Below are positions 1-8,211 of a DNA stretch of 64,000 nucleotides, one piece after another. Source of the DNA: Streptomyces formicae (lineage in GTDB: Bacteria > Actinomycetota > Actinomycetes > Streptomycetales > Streptomycetaceae); assembly GCF_002556545.1 (NCBI RefSeq), contig NZ_CP022685.1, positions 7,480,001-7,544,000 on the forward strand, read 5' to 3'. The position numbers and the translations under genes are program-made. Position 1 is the stretch's first letter, and each line of letters opens with the position of its first letter. Below the pieces are notes generated by a model, which ran no database searches, had not been told where the DNA came from, and saw nothing but the letters and a program-made list of their open reading frames with translations.

Positions 1-21
1 CTTGGTTCCACTCACGGTCAT
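1..21 (-). CDS. Start of a third gene of the biosynthetic operon (cut by window edge)
   Basis: On the minus strand an ATG at position 21 opens a frame reading MTVSGTK and runs off the window. An AGGAG ribosome-binding site (positions 30 to 26) lies four bases upstream. The start is 46 bases beyond the stop of the PaaK-like gene and in the same direction, so it is probably the next gene of that operon. Seven codons say nothing about function. Confidence 0.4.
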
Positions 22-67
22 TCCACTCCTGTCCTCGCACCTGGTGGTTGCGCGCGGTGCCCCGCGC

Positions 68-1645
68 CTAGCCGCGGTCCCGCACCAGCGGGACCTTCCC
101 GACAGCCGTCCGCTCGATCTCCGCGGAGAGCCTGGGCACGAACTTGAGCTGGAAGGTGTAGCCGGTCCGCTCGATCGACGCGGCGTTCGCCTCGCCGTGG
201 TTGAACAGGGACAGGGCGCGCGGCAGGGCGTTCACGAACAGCTGTTGCGCGCCGTAGGGACCGAGCACGGCGTCCGAACGGTAGGTCAGGCCGAGCACGT
301 CGTCCACCGCGGCGAAGAGCGTGATCGTCTTGCCCTCGCGGAAGTTGACGAACTGCACGTCGTGCGCCACCTCGGCCAGGTCGACGACGTCGGCCGCCTT
401 CAGCTCGTCGCACACCGCGGTGTAGGCGCGCGCCGCCGAGTACTGGCTGTCGTTGATGTGCAGCACGTCGCCGGTGCGGCCCGCGAACTCGAACTGCTGG
501 GTCTTCAGACCGGGTCCCTCCGTACGCGGCCTGCGGATCATCCGGTCGCCCAGCTTGAGCCGGAGCAGCGGTGCCTCGTGCGCGTGCAGCCGGGTGACGA
601 CGAGTTCGCCCTCCTCGCCCTCGGGGACGGGCCGCCCCTCCTCGTCGACGATCTCGATGTAGTGCAGGCCCGGCACCGACGACAGATAGGGCGACGCGGC
701 GTCGAGCTGGAGTCCGATCGTCTCCGCCTGGGTGGCGGCGAAGTAGCTGAGGATCGCCAGGTTCGGGTAGAGCGCCTGGAGTTCGACCCGCTTGCGGTGG
801 GGCAGCACGCCGCTGCCGTACAGGGCGACGCGGAAGCTCTCCCGGTACTCCTGGCGCATGCCCGCGCCGAGCTCGGCGAGGATCGCGATGCCCGCGGAGA
901 TGCCCATCAGTGCCTTGGGGCCCCGGTAGGAGAACATGTGCTCGAGGACGGGTGCGGTGACGGGCCCCGCGCCGACGTAGTTCACGCCGGGCACCTGTTG
1001 CAGCACGCCGCCGACCATGGTGCCGCTGCTCCACATCTGGTAGTCGGCCAGCGTGGTGAACAGCCATTTGGGGTCGGTGCCCGCGAGGTGCCCGGCCAGC
1101 TGATAGGCGCCCATGAAACGGCCGGCGATCTCATAGGTGTCGCGCAACTCCCGCAGGGCGTAGACGACTTCGAGCGGTCGCCCGCCGCTGGTGCCACCGC
1201 TGGCCACGACCTCGAAGTCGCCGCGGGTGAGGGGGACCACCAGACCGGGCCGGGTGTCCATGAAGAAGTCCCGCTGGACGTCCTTGTCCGAGAGCGGGAC
1301 GCGCTGCCACTCCTCGTACGTCGTGGGGGCGCTGGTGACGCCCGCGCCGCGCAGTCGCTCGCGCCAGAGCGGGTTGAGCATCGCGGTGTTGACCATCTGC
1401 TGGAGACGGCGCTGTACGAGGGCGTCCTGGACCTCGTGCGGGATCTCGCTGTAGAGCGTCTGGCAGACCCGCTCGCATTCGCGCATCTTGCTCGCGAAGG
1501 AGGGAAGTACGGTGACGGCTTCCACCGATTCCGGGTGCAACTCCCAGTCCGGTATGAGCCAGTTGGCAAGTTCTCTCGCACCGCCGGGAGCCGGTGCGGC
1601 CTGTGGAACGCGCGTTGCCTGTGGAGCGTGAGATGTACTCAACAT
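68..1645 (-). CDS. PaaK-like adenylate-forming enzyme (ANL superfamily)
   Basis: A 525-residue protein of the phenylacetate-CoA ligase (PaaK) type, which activates a carboxylic acid with ATP as an acyl-adenylate and normally passes it to CoA or another thiol. The glycine/serine-rich ATP loop SGGTSGG is at about residues 149-155, a YFAATQAE segment lies near the middle, and LKLGDRM is followed by an FAGRTGDV segment typical of the PaaK lid region. The ATG at 1645 has a GAGGGG ribosome-binding site overlapping the stop of the decarboxylase gene nine bases upstream, so the two are one operon. The neighbour suggests a natural-product role using an acid or amine building block. The substrate cannot be read from the sequence; a transferase rather than a true CoA ligase is possible. 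Confidence 0.8.
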   Translation of the reverse strand: MLSTSHAPQATRVPQAAPAPGGARELANWLIPDWELHPESVEAVTVLPSFASKMRECERVCQTLYSEIPHEVQDALVQRRLQQMVNTAMLNPLWRERLRGAGVTSAPTTYEEWQRVPLSDKDVQRDFFMDTRPGLVVPLTRGDFEVVASGGTSGGRPLEVVYALRELRDTYEIAGRFMGAYQLAGHLAGTDPKWLFTTLADYQMWSSGTMVGGVLQQVPGVNYVGAGPVTAPVLEHMFSYRGPKALMGISAGIAILAELGAGMRQEYRESFRVALYGSGVLPHRKRVELQALYPNLAILSYFAATQAETIGLQLDAASPYLSSVPGLHYIEIVDEEGRPVPEGEEGELVVTRLHAHEAPLLRLKLGDRMIRRPRTEGPGLKTQQFEFAGRTGDVLHINDSQYSAARAYTAVCDELKAADVVDLAEVAHDVQFVNFREGKTITLFAAVDDVLGLTYRSDAVLGPYGAQQLFVNALPRALSLFNHGEANAASIERTGYTFQLKFVPRLSAEIERTAVGKVPLVRDRG

Positions 1646-1654
1646 CCGTCCCCT

Positions 1655-3181
1655 CTACGCTTTTGCTGTTCCCTCTTCGCTGTTGAGCAGGTCCTGCCCG
1701 GTTCTCCGGATTTCGGTGAGCAGCATCCGGAAGTGTTCGCCGGTGATCTGATGGTTCATCATGACCACGCGCAGTGCAGCCACGCCGTCGACATCCACCT
1801 TCGAGATGAAGAAATTCCCCTCGAGTTTGATGCGATTTCGGATGGCGACCTGAAGGCGGTGCACTTCTTTTCTGTCGAGCCCCGCCGGGTGGTAACGGAA
1901 GCACAGGATATTGGCCTCCGGGCGGTGCAGGGTCTGGAAGTCGGGGTCGGCCCGCAGGACGTCATGGGCCTCTTGCGTCAGTCGGCAGAGATACTCGATC
2001 TTCTCCGCGAACAGCGCCCTTCCATAGAGCGCCCACAGGGCCCAGAGCGTCATGATCATAGGGCGCTTGGTGCACTCGAAGTTCTTGCCTCCGCTGTCGA
2101 AGGCGGTGTAGATGTCCTGCTCCTCCTCGAACACATAGCTGGCCTTCTGCCGGAATGCCGCGAGGCTCGATTCCTTGTTCCGGTAGAAGAGCATCGTGCA
2201 GGGTGCGGGGACGAACATCATCTTGTGCGCGTCCCACGTCAGCGAGTCCGCCTTCTCGATGCCCCGGAGCTTGCCGCGGAGCGCGTCGGAGACCAGCAGG
2301 CTCGCGCCGTGGGCGCCGTCGACGTGCAGCCACAGGCCCCTCTCGCGGGCGATGTCCGCGAGCTCGTCGATCGGGTCGAACGCGCCCACCGGCGTGCTGC
2401 CCGCGGAGACGACGAGGCAGAACACCCTCAGGTTCTGCCGCTCGGCCGCGGCCAGGGTCGCGCGCACCTCGCTCACGTCGATCTGCTGGCGCCGGTTGAG
2501 CGGCAGGCGGACGAGCTGTGCGTCGCCGATGCCCATGACGCCGGCCGCCCGCGCGATGCTGTAGTGCACGTCGGCGCCCACCGCGATCGCCGGCCTCGGC
2601 TGGCCGCGCAGCGCCGAACCCCCCTCCGACCAGTAGCCGGGCAGCTTCTCGTTGCGTGCGGCGAGCAGCGCGGTGAGGTTGGCGAGCGAGCCTCCGGAGG
2701 TGGTCACCATGGTGAAGCGCTCCGGGTCCCAGCCGATGAACCGGTTGAGCTCGGTGGCCATGATGCGCTCGACGGCGTTGGGCAGCTGGCCCGCCTCGTA
2801 GAACGAGGCCGGTTGGCTGATCATGGAACTCACGAAGTCCATGACGCCCGCGACCGGCACGGGGGCGGAGAACTGCCGCCCCATGTATCCGGGCGACTGC
2901 ACCTGGATCCCCGTCCTGATGTACAGGTCGATGATCCCCGCCAGCCTCTCCTCGTCGAAGGCGGCGACGCTCTCGTGGTCCGTCGTCATCAAGGCCCTCG
3001 CGGCCTCGGTCAACTTCGCGGGATCGATCAGCTCCAGGCCCCTGATGGAGATGTCCGACAGGTGCTTCTCGAGCTTGGAGAGAGCGGTTTCTGAGTTCTC
3101 CCGGAACAACTGCGGATCGAATGCCTCGAGCAATAAGCCGCTCTGTTCGGATCCGGGATCACTCGACCGAGATTCCGTCAC
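1655..3181 (-). CDS. Group II pyridoxal-phosphate-dependent decarboxylase
   Basis: A 508-residue fold-type I PLP enzyme of the group II decarboxylase family (aromatic amino acid, glutamate and diaminobutyrate decarboxylases). It carries TSGGSLANLTAL at about 161-172 (phosphate binding), HVDGAHG at 286-292 with the Asp that pairs with the PLP nitrogen, and the PLP lysine in WDAHK at residue 320. It should remove the carboxyl group of an L-amino acid to give an amine; the substrate is not evident. The GTG start at 3181 is preceded by a strong AAGGGGGG site. It is the first gene of an operon with the PaaK-like enzyme downstream, a pairing expected in a small specialised-metabolite pathway. Confidence 0.85.
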   Translation of the reverse strand: MTESRSSDPGSEQSGLLLEAFDPQLFRENSETALSKLEKHLSDISIRGLELIDPAKLTEAARALMTTDHESVAAFDEERLAGIIDLYIRTGIQVQSPGYMGRQFSAPVPVAGVMDFVSSMISQPASFYEAGQLPNAVERIMATELNRFIGWDPERFTMVTTSGGSLANLTALLAARNEKLPGYWSEGGSALRGQPRPAIAVGADVHYSIARAAGVMGIGDAQLVRLPLNRRQQIDVSEVRATLAAAERQNLRVFCLVVSAGSTPVGAFDPIDELADIARERGLWLHVDGAHGASLLVSDALRGKLRGIEKADSLTWDAHKMMFVPAPCTMLFYRNKESSLAAFRQKASYVFEEEQDIYTAFDSGGKNFECTKRPMIMTLWALWALYGRALFAEKIEYLCRLTQEAHDVLRADPDFQTLHRPEANILCFRYHPAGLDRKEVHRLQVAIRNRIKLEGNFFISKVDVDGVAALRVVMMNHQITGEHFRMLLTEIRRTGQDLLNSEEGTAKA

Positions 3182-3840
3182 TAGGGTCCCCCCCTTGGAA
3201 ATCCCCCGTAGTAGTCCGACATGGATGTGTGGCCCGACGTGGGTGTGCGGGGCTTACGGCACCCGGGTGTTGGTGCGGAGTTCGTCCTGCGTTCCTCTTC
3301 GCGGAGATCGTCGACCAAAGGCTCACGGTCCGGCTGGTCGAACCGGACCGCAATGACCTTTCCGGCAGCCCGCGTTCGGCGGAGGCCGCACGGCATTCCC
3401 CCTCGAACCCCTTGCGCAGCGTATCTCCCCCGGCACGGTCTGTGCCCCCACAGCGACAACCGTAGGCGCTGCCGATTCAACGAGAAATCGAAACTCAAGG
3501 GACTGTCCGAAAAAAGGCGCGGACCATCTGATGGTTCGTCAATCAACAGCAGTCCCAGGTGTAACCACAGATATACGAGGTTCCAGACGGCCTCCATCGT
3601 TTTCGGACACCGTGCCTCCGGCATGTGCACGGCGAAAAGGCGAACGGGCAGGGCAGCGAACGGGCGTGGCCGCACGCAACCCGTTTCCTGCCATTGTCAC
3701 GATCGAATCGGAGGGTTCCTGACCGGCCTCTTACCGCCTCACCTACCGGCCGGTTGATTCCCCCTGCGCGGCGGCGATCCGGCCAGCGCGCGTGCCGCGA
3801 CCCGGCACGGTCATCGAACGCCGAGGTGTCCGCACGGAAC
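3182..3840. other. Gene-free region upstream of the decarboxylase operon
   Basis: About 660 bases without a convincing gene. The stretch around 3470-3640 is clearly richer in A and T than its surroundings and probably holds the promoter and control sites of the minus-strand operon. A small dyad, ACCATC-T-GATGGT, sits near 3523-3535. Open frames here lack ribosome-binding sites and have composition unlike protein. Confidence 0.4.
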
Positions 3841-3878
3841 GGGCCGGTGACGAGCGGCATCGCGCCCGTCACCGGCCC
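3841..3878 (-). terminator. Stem-loop terminator after the CotH-partner gene
   Basis: Perfect 12-bp inverted repeat, GGGCCGGTGACG (3841-3852) with CGTCACCGGCCC (3867-3878), around a 14-base loop. It is about 50 bases past the stop of the minus-strand gene ending at 3926 and has no long U tract, as is common in Streptomyces. Confidence 0.6.
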
Positions 3879-3925
3879 TTCGGTCCACCGGCCTACCGGT
3901 CCACCTGCCGTTCAGTGAGGGGTCG

Positions 3926-4894
3926 TCAGCCCCCGGAGGGGATCAGGAACACGTGGATCGACTGGTCCTTCGCGCGGTAGTGGTCGTTCGCCCGGCCCTT
4001 CTTCGCCCGGTCCGACACCACCACGACGTGGTCCCGCGAGATCCAGGACACGCCCTCCGCCGTGCCGTAGACGGTGCGGCCCTTGTCGTCCGTCGGCAAC
4101 GCGTAGACCGTCCCCTCGTCCACCTGCCACTTCCTGGGCGACAGGCGACCCACCCACAGCGCCGACGACGCCTGCGAGAGCACGGCGATCCTGCCGTCGC
4201 GCACCGAGACGCTGCTGTAGTCCTCGAAGGGCAGGGAAGCGGGCAGCCGGATGGTGTCCGTGCGGTCCCACTGCTCGGCGCCGCGCCGGAAGACCTGGAT
4301 GCGGCCGCCGCCCGGCTTGCGTCCCTCCTTGCCGCCCGTACAGCGGTTGCCCTCGCAGAGCCCGAGCAGGTACCCGGTGCCGTCCCGCTCCACCCACTCC
4401 AGGCCCTCCAGGCCCTTGTTGGCGTCGGACAGCGCGAAGTCGAGCGTCGCGGAGCCGCGCGGGCGCAGCCGGGCGTCGTACTCGTGGACCCGGGCGCGGA
4501 ACCCCTCGGGTGCGACGGGGACGGCCTCGCTCAGCGCGAAGTGGCGCTCGCCCGACGGGTCGTACGCCAGATCCTCGTACCCCTCGACCTCGGCCGCTGC
4601 CTCCTTCTGGCTGTCCTTCTTCCCCTTCTTCTTCGTGGCCTTGCCTCGCTCGGTGCCGAGCGCGCCGTTCTCCGGGGCCTTGGGCGACAGTTCGCCGCCG
4701 ATCCGCAGGAAGAAGGGCAGGTTGTCGCAGACGACGAGGAAGACGCCGTCGCGGTAGAGCACGCCGCTGGCCTCCAGGCGGTCGCCCGCGGCGTCGCCGA
4801 TCAGGTCCTTGATCTTCGCCTCCTTCAGGAGGCGCAGCTCGGCCGACACCTTGGCCGACCCGGCCTTCGTCTTCTGCTTCTTGGCCGTGGTCAT
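3926..4894 (-). CDS. Conserved hypothetical protein coupled to the CotH-like gene
   Basis: A 322-residue soluble protein with no signal peptide. It starts with a lysine-rich segment (MTTAKKQKTKAGSAK) and has another lysine-rich stretch (KATKKKGKKDS) at about residues 75-90. The rest alternates short beta-rich phrases such as GVLYRDGVFLVVCD, GLEWVERDGTGYLLGLCEG and DGRIAVLSQASSALWVG, which looks like a beta-propeller or phytase/esterase-like fold, but I do not recognise a catalytic motif. The ATG at 4894 overlaps the stop of the CotH-like gene in an ATGA arrangement, so the two are translationally coupled and probably act together. Confidence 0.75.
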   Translation of the reverse strand: MTTAKKQKTKAGSAKVSAELRLLKEAKIKDLIGDAAGDRLEASGVLYRDGVFLVVCDNLPFFLRIGGELSPKAPENGALGTERGKATKKKGKKDSQKEAAAEVEGYEDLAYDPSGERHFALSEAVPVAPEGFRARVHEYDARLRPRGSATLDFALSDANKGLEGLEWVERDGTGYLLGLCEGNRCTGGKEGRKPGGGRIQVFRRGAEQWDRTDTIRLPASLPFEDYSSVSVRDGRIAVLSQASSALWVGRLSPRKWQVDEGTVYALPTDDKGRTVYGTAEGVSWISRDHVVVVSDRAKKGRANDHYRAKDQSIHVFLIPSGG

Positions 4895-6660
4895 GACGGC
4901 AGCACCTCCAGGACGCCGGGGAAGACGGCGCCGCTCGCGCCGTTGGGATAGGTCTTGCGCAGCTCGGCGAGCTGCTGCCGCGCGCTGTCGTAGCGCATCC
5001 GCGTGTAGTGGAAGATCCCGTACGTGAACTGCGAGACCCGGCTCAGCTCCCACTGCCGGTACGCGGCCCTGTACACCTCGTCGTTGGTGAACTGCCGCCC
5101 GGTGAAGGGCTTTCCGTGCGGGCTGTCGGACTCCGCGTACGCCGCGTCCGAGATGAGCTGCCACAGGCCGTCGGTGCGGCCCGAGCCCTCCGCGCCGATC
5201 AGCTCGGCCACCCGCTCGGGGCCGAACTCGGTGTCGAGCAGGAACTCCAGGTGGTCCAGGTAGTACTGGCAGAAGTCGTGGTGCCGCAGCAGGTTGGTGA
5301 AGAGCGGCAGGTGCGACGTCTCGTGCGGGGCGTGCGTGATCCGGCAGTAGTTGCGGCTCATCGCGGGCCAGTCGAGCAGGTCCGTGTACTGCCACTGGGT
5401 GGCGAAGAAGTCGATGCCCGAGCTGTTGTCGTAGTCCCAGGGGACGAAGGTGAAGTACGGGCGGTCGACGAAGCCCGAAGGGTCCCCGAGCCGCCCCGAG
5501 TTGTAGAGGTAGTAGTTCGCCGGGGTGGCGAAGTAGTTGTCCCAGCTGCCGAGCAGCACGTTGGCCCCGGCCCAGCGCAGGAACGCCCGGACGTTCATGA
5601 CGCCCTCGACCGAGGACCGGAAGGCGTCGGAGGCGAACCGGCTCTCGCCGCCCGGCAGGCCGACCCCGTTGACGGCCCTGACGAGCACGGCCAGGTCGTC
5701 GTAGGTGTTGGCGGTCGGGTCGTCCTCGTTCGTCTTGAGGCGGTAGGTGCGGTCGTCCTCCAGGCTGCCGGTGGTGAAGTACTGGCGGCCGCCGTCCGAG
5801 CCGTCCGTGCCGGCGCGGTGTTCCAGGGTCGCCGCGCCGACGTCGCCGTAGTACGCCTTGTAGAGGTTGCCCTCCGCGTTCTTGCCGAACTGGTCCTTGA
5901 GGAACTTCTTGTCGACCTGCTCGATCACCGAGAACAGGCCCATGTAGCGGTCGTTGAGGGAGAGCGTCGCGTACGTGTGCTGCGCCGCCGGGATCCCGGC
6001 CCGCTCCAGGAGCCGCCAGGCCACGGCCTCCCGCATCTGCGACGGGTCGTTGTACATCGCCTTGAGGTTGATCCGCTCCATGCCGTGCAGCCGGTCCTCG
6101 CCGGTCCCGATCTCCAGGTCGATCTTCCACGACCGCTTGGGCGCGTGGGCGGTCATGTTGCCGCTGTTGACGAGTGAGAACGCCGACGTCGACAGGAGTT
6201 CCGCGTCCGGGTCCTCGCTCCTGGCGATCGTCAGCCGGGCCCCGGGCGGCGCCACGATCACCTCGTCGGCGGTCAGCAGGCCGGGCGGCCACCCGGTGAC
6301 CCCGACCCGGTACAGGCCGTGGGCGAAGAACTCCTTCTTGTCCTGCGCGGCGTCGAGGTACGCCTGGACGAGCTGCCCGATCCCGGTGGGCCGCCCCTGC
6401 GCGTCCTGGAGCACGAGCTTGCCCTCGGCGCCCGCCACGTCGCCCTGCTCGGCGAGCAACAGGTCGAACAGCACACCGAACTCGGCCTTCGTGCGCAGCG
6501 CGGCGTCGCCGGGTCCCGCCGCCGCGTTGGCCCGCTCGGCGAGGCTCCGCCCTGTGCCGCGCGGCAGCCCGGAGACCACCACGGCCTGATTCTTGAACCT
6601 GTCCCGGAACGTTCCCTTGTCCATGGTCCTGTCCATGGGCTTGTCCGTGGTCCTGTCCAT
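4891..6660 (-). CDS. CotH-like protein kinase
   Basis: A 589-residue protein of the CotH family, which phosphorylates spore-coat and other proteins with an atypical kinase fold. Motifs expected of the family are visible: KRSWKIDLE, a block around GMERINLKAMYNDPSQMREA, and the metal-binding region FVPWDYDNSSG. There is no signal peptide. I place the start at the ATG at 6660, which has a GGGAGG site; in-frame ATGs at 6636 and 6624 are alternatives. The first 16 codons lie in near-tandem repeats (6606-6660) giving MDRTTDKP-MDRTMDKG. It overlaps the following gene by four bases. The substrate is unknown; the coupled downstream protein is the obvious candidate. Confidence 0.8.
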   Translation of the reverse strand: MDRTTDKPMDRTMDKGTFRDRFKNQAVVVSGLPRGTGRSLAERANAAAGPGDAALRTKAEFGVLFDLLLAEQGDVAGAEGKLVLQDAQGRPTGIGQLVQAYLDAAQDKKEFFAHGLYRVGVTGWPPGLLTADEVIVAPPGARLTIARSEDPDAELLSTSAFSLVNSGNMTAHAPKRSWKIDLEIGTGEDRLHGMERINLKAMYNDPSQMREAVAWRLLERAGIPAAQHTYATLSLNDRYMGLFSVIEQVDKKFLKDQFGKNAEGNLYKAYYGDVGAATLEHRAGTDGSDGGRQYFTTGSLEDDRTYRLKTNEDDPTANTYDDLAVLVRAVNGVGLPGGESRFASDAFRSSVEGVMNVRAFLRWAGANVLLGSWDNYFATPANYYLYNSGRLGDPSGFVDRPYFTFVPWDYDNSSGIDFFATQWQYTDLLDWPAMSRNYCRITHAPHETSHLPLFTNLLRHHDFCQYYLDHLEFLLDTEFGPERVAELIGAEGSGRTDGLWQLISDAAYAESDSPHGKPFTGRQFTNDEVYRAAYRQWELSRVSQFTYGIFHYTRMRYDSARQQLAELRKTYPNGASGAVFPGVLEVLPS

Positions 6661-6812
6661 GCGGCCTCCCGAGGGGTGAACTCCTTTCTCTACGCCCGGC
6701 TCCACATGACCGCCAGGCCGATAACCGGCCCTACCCCGGGCCGGACCCTCCGCCCCCAGGTGCGCCTCCGAGGTGCGCGACACGCAGAAGACATGCGTAA
6801 TCCGCCACCTGC

Positions 6813-7115
6813 GTGCACGTGCTGCCGGTGAGTGACTTCGACGCCATCGACGCGCTGCTGGCCGCCAGCGGCCCCGAGACGGAACTCCCGCCCGTCGCCG
6901 AACGCCGCGCACTGCGCGAGGCCCTGCACCTGTCGCAGGCACAGGTCGCCAGGGCCATCGGCGTCAGCCCGACCACGGTCGGCGGCTGGGAGTCGGGCCG
7001 CGAGCCGACGGGGGAGGTCCGGCACAAGTACGCGTACTTCCGCGCGGCGCGGCCTCATGGCGCGGCTGCGCTACCTGACCCGCTCCGAGCACGCCCGCGC
7101 CGCCGCGCGCGATGA
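6813..7115 (+). CDS. Small XRE-type helix-turn-helix protein
   Basis: About 100 residues from a GTG at 6813 (GTGs at 6819 and 6828 are equally possible). The segment LREALHLSQAQVARAIGVSPTTVGGWESGREP is a classic XRE/Cro helix-turn-helix. Proteins of this form, beginning near SDFDAIDALLAA, are familiar from actinomycete plasmids and integrative elements (recalled family resemblance, not a search). The last 25 residues become arginine/proline-rich, which suggests that the true end is lost or shifted. It overlaps the frameshifted remnant downstream, so the pair looks like debris of a mobile element. No good ribosome-binding site is visible, and the gene may be inactive. Confidence 0.5.
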   Translation: MHVLPVSDFDAIDALLAASGPETELPPVAERRALREALHLSQAQVARAIGVSPTTVGGWESGREPTGEVRHKYAYFRAARPHGAAALPDPLRARPRRRAR

Positions 7116-7308
7116 CCGGACTCACCATCACCGACCGTACGCTCAAGGCGTGGCTCAAGGGCAGGCGCGGCCCCTCGCGGAAGAACCTCGAACACGTCGA
7201 CGCCGCGTCCTGGAGTTCCGCACCCTGAACATCCGCCGGTGGGACCGCATCGTGGAGGCATGGGCCGAGGGCGACGAGAGCGCCCTGGACGCGGCGCAGG
7301 TCGACCAG
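7057..7308 (+). pseudogene. Frameshifted remnant of a plasmid/ICE-type HTH gene
   Basis: Protein-like sequence jumps between frames. MARLRYLTRSEHARAAAR starts at 7057, continues one frame over from 7112 as MTGLTITDRTLKAWLKGRRG followed by PSRKNLEHVDAA, then returns to the first frame near 7210 as LEFRTLNIRRWDRIVEAW and ESALDAAQVDQ, ending where the convergent hydrolase gene begins. The TLKAWLKGRRGPSR part is helix-turn-helix-like. Intact relatives, as I recall them, are single proteins of about 120-180 residues next to XRE genes on Streptomyces plasmids and ICEs. Two frame changes, an apparent internal deletion and loss of the end mark it as broken. Confidence 0.5.
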
Positions 7309-7316
7309 ACTGACCC

Positions 7317-8126
7317 TCAACTCAGTGCGTCGAGGCCCTTGTTAGAGGACTCGCTGTGGGTCCCGGTGAAGCCCAGTACGAGCGCGGCGGTCCGCTCGGG
7401 CTCCTCCAGGATGGGGGTGTGTCCGGCTCCGGGGAGCATGGTCACCCGGGCGTCGGGCACCACGCGGTAGTCGTCGGCGGACGCGGGGCGCCATCTGTGG
7501 TCCTGGTCGCCGAAGATCACCTGTAGTGGCTTGCCGACGGCCGTCAGGCGGGTCGGGAGCGCCTGCTCCGTCAGGTACGCGGTGGACGCCCGCATCGAGG
7601 CGGTGAACGCGTGGGGGGACATCGCGCGGAGTTCCTCGACGAGTTCCTGGGGGACCTGGAAGCCCGCGCGGAATCCGGTGCTCGCGAAACCGCGGATCTG
7701 CTCGTCGGTCGGCGGCCAGAGCGCGGGGTCGATCGGGGCGGGCTCCGGTCCCGTGAAGGCGTCCATGGCGGGGCCGGTGTTGATGAGCACGAGCGCGGAC
7801 ACCAGGCCGGGCCGCAGCTCGGCGAGGGCGGTGGCGGCGTAGCCGCCGCTGGAGTGGCCGACGGCGACGACGCGCTCGACGCCGAGCCGGTCGAGCGCGG
7901 TGCCGAGGGCGGCCGCCTGGGTCGGGGTCGCATAGGCGCGGCCGACGGGTTCGGGTGAACGGCCGTGCCCCGGCAGGTCGATCCGGATGACGTGATGGGA
8001 CGCGGAAAGGAAAGGGACGAGCGCGTCCCACGCGCGACTTGAGGTGGCGCTGCCGTGGATGAGGAGGAGGGCGGGGGCGTCGCGCGGGCCGTCCCGCCTG
8101 ACGTGGAGGTCACCATGAGGAGTCAT
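7317..8126 (-). CDS. Alpha/beta hydrolase
   Basis: A 269-residue cytosolic hydrolase of the alpha/beta fold. The oxyanion region LLLIHGSATSS is at about 21-30, the nucleophile serine is Ser92 in GHSSG, the likely acid is Asp207 or Asp209 in FGDQDH, and the histidine is His236 in GAGHTPI, giving a full catalytic triad. The substrate (ester, lactone, epoxide or amide) is not evident. It is divergent from the AraC-type regulator with only 85 bases between them, so the regulator may control it. Its 3' end abuts the mobile-element remnant. Confidence 0.85.
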   Translation of the reverse strand: MTPHGDLHVRRDGPRDAPALLLIHGSATSSRAWDALVPFLSASHHVIRIDLPGHGRSPEPVGRAYATPTQAAALGTALDRLGVERVVAVGHSSGGYAATALAELRPGLVSALVLINTGPAMDAFTGPEPAPIDPALWPPTDEQIRGFASTGFRAGFQVPQELVEELRAMSPHAFTASMRASTAYLTEQALPTRLTAVGKPLQVIFGDQDHRWRPASADDYRVVPDARVTMLPGAGHTPILEEPERTAALVLGFTGTHSESSNKGLDALS

Positions 8127-8211
8127 GGGCCCACGGTGACTCGCGCCGGGCGCCCGAGGATTGGACGAATGTTCCTTCCCCGGCCCGCGTGGCGCCGCTT
8201 AGCATTCGACG

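Noticed and set aside
2..3094. A 1030-codon plus-strand open frame opposite the decarboxylase and ligase genes
   Set aside because: Its composition is antisense shadow of GC-rich genes; no ribosome-binding site and no known domain, while the minus-strand frames have motifs.
3181..3675. 164-codon minus frame upstream of the decarboxylase
   Set aside because: No ribosome-binding site, no family pattern, overlaps likely promoter DNA.
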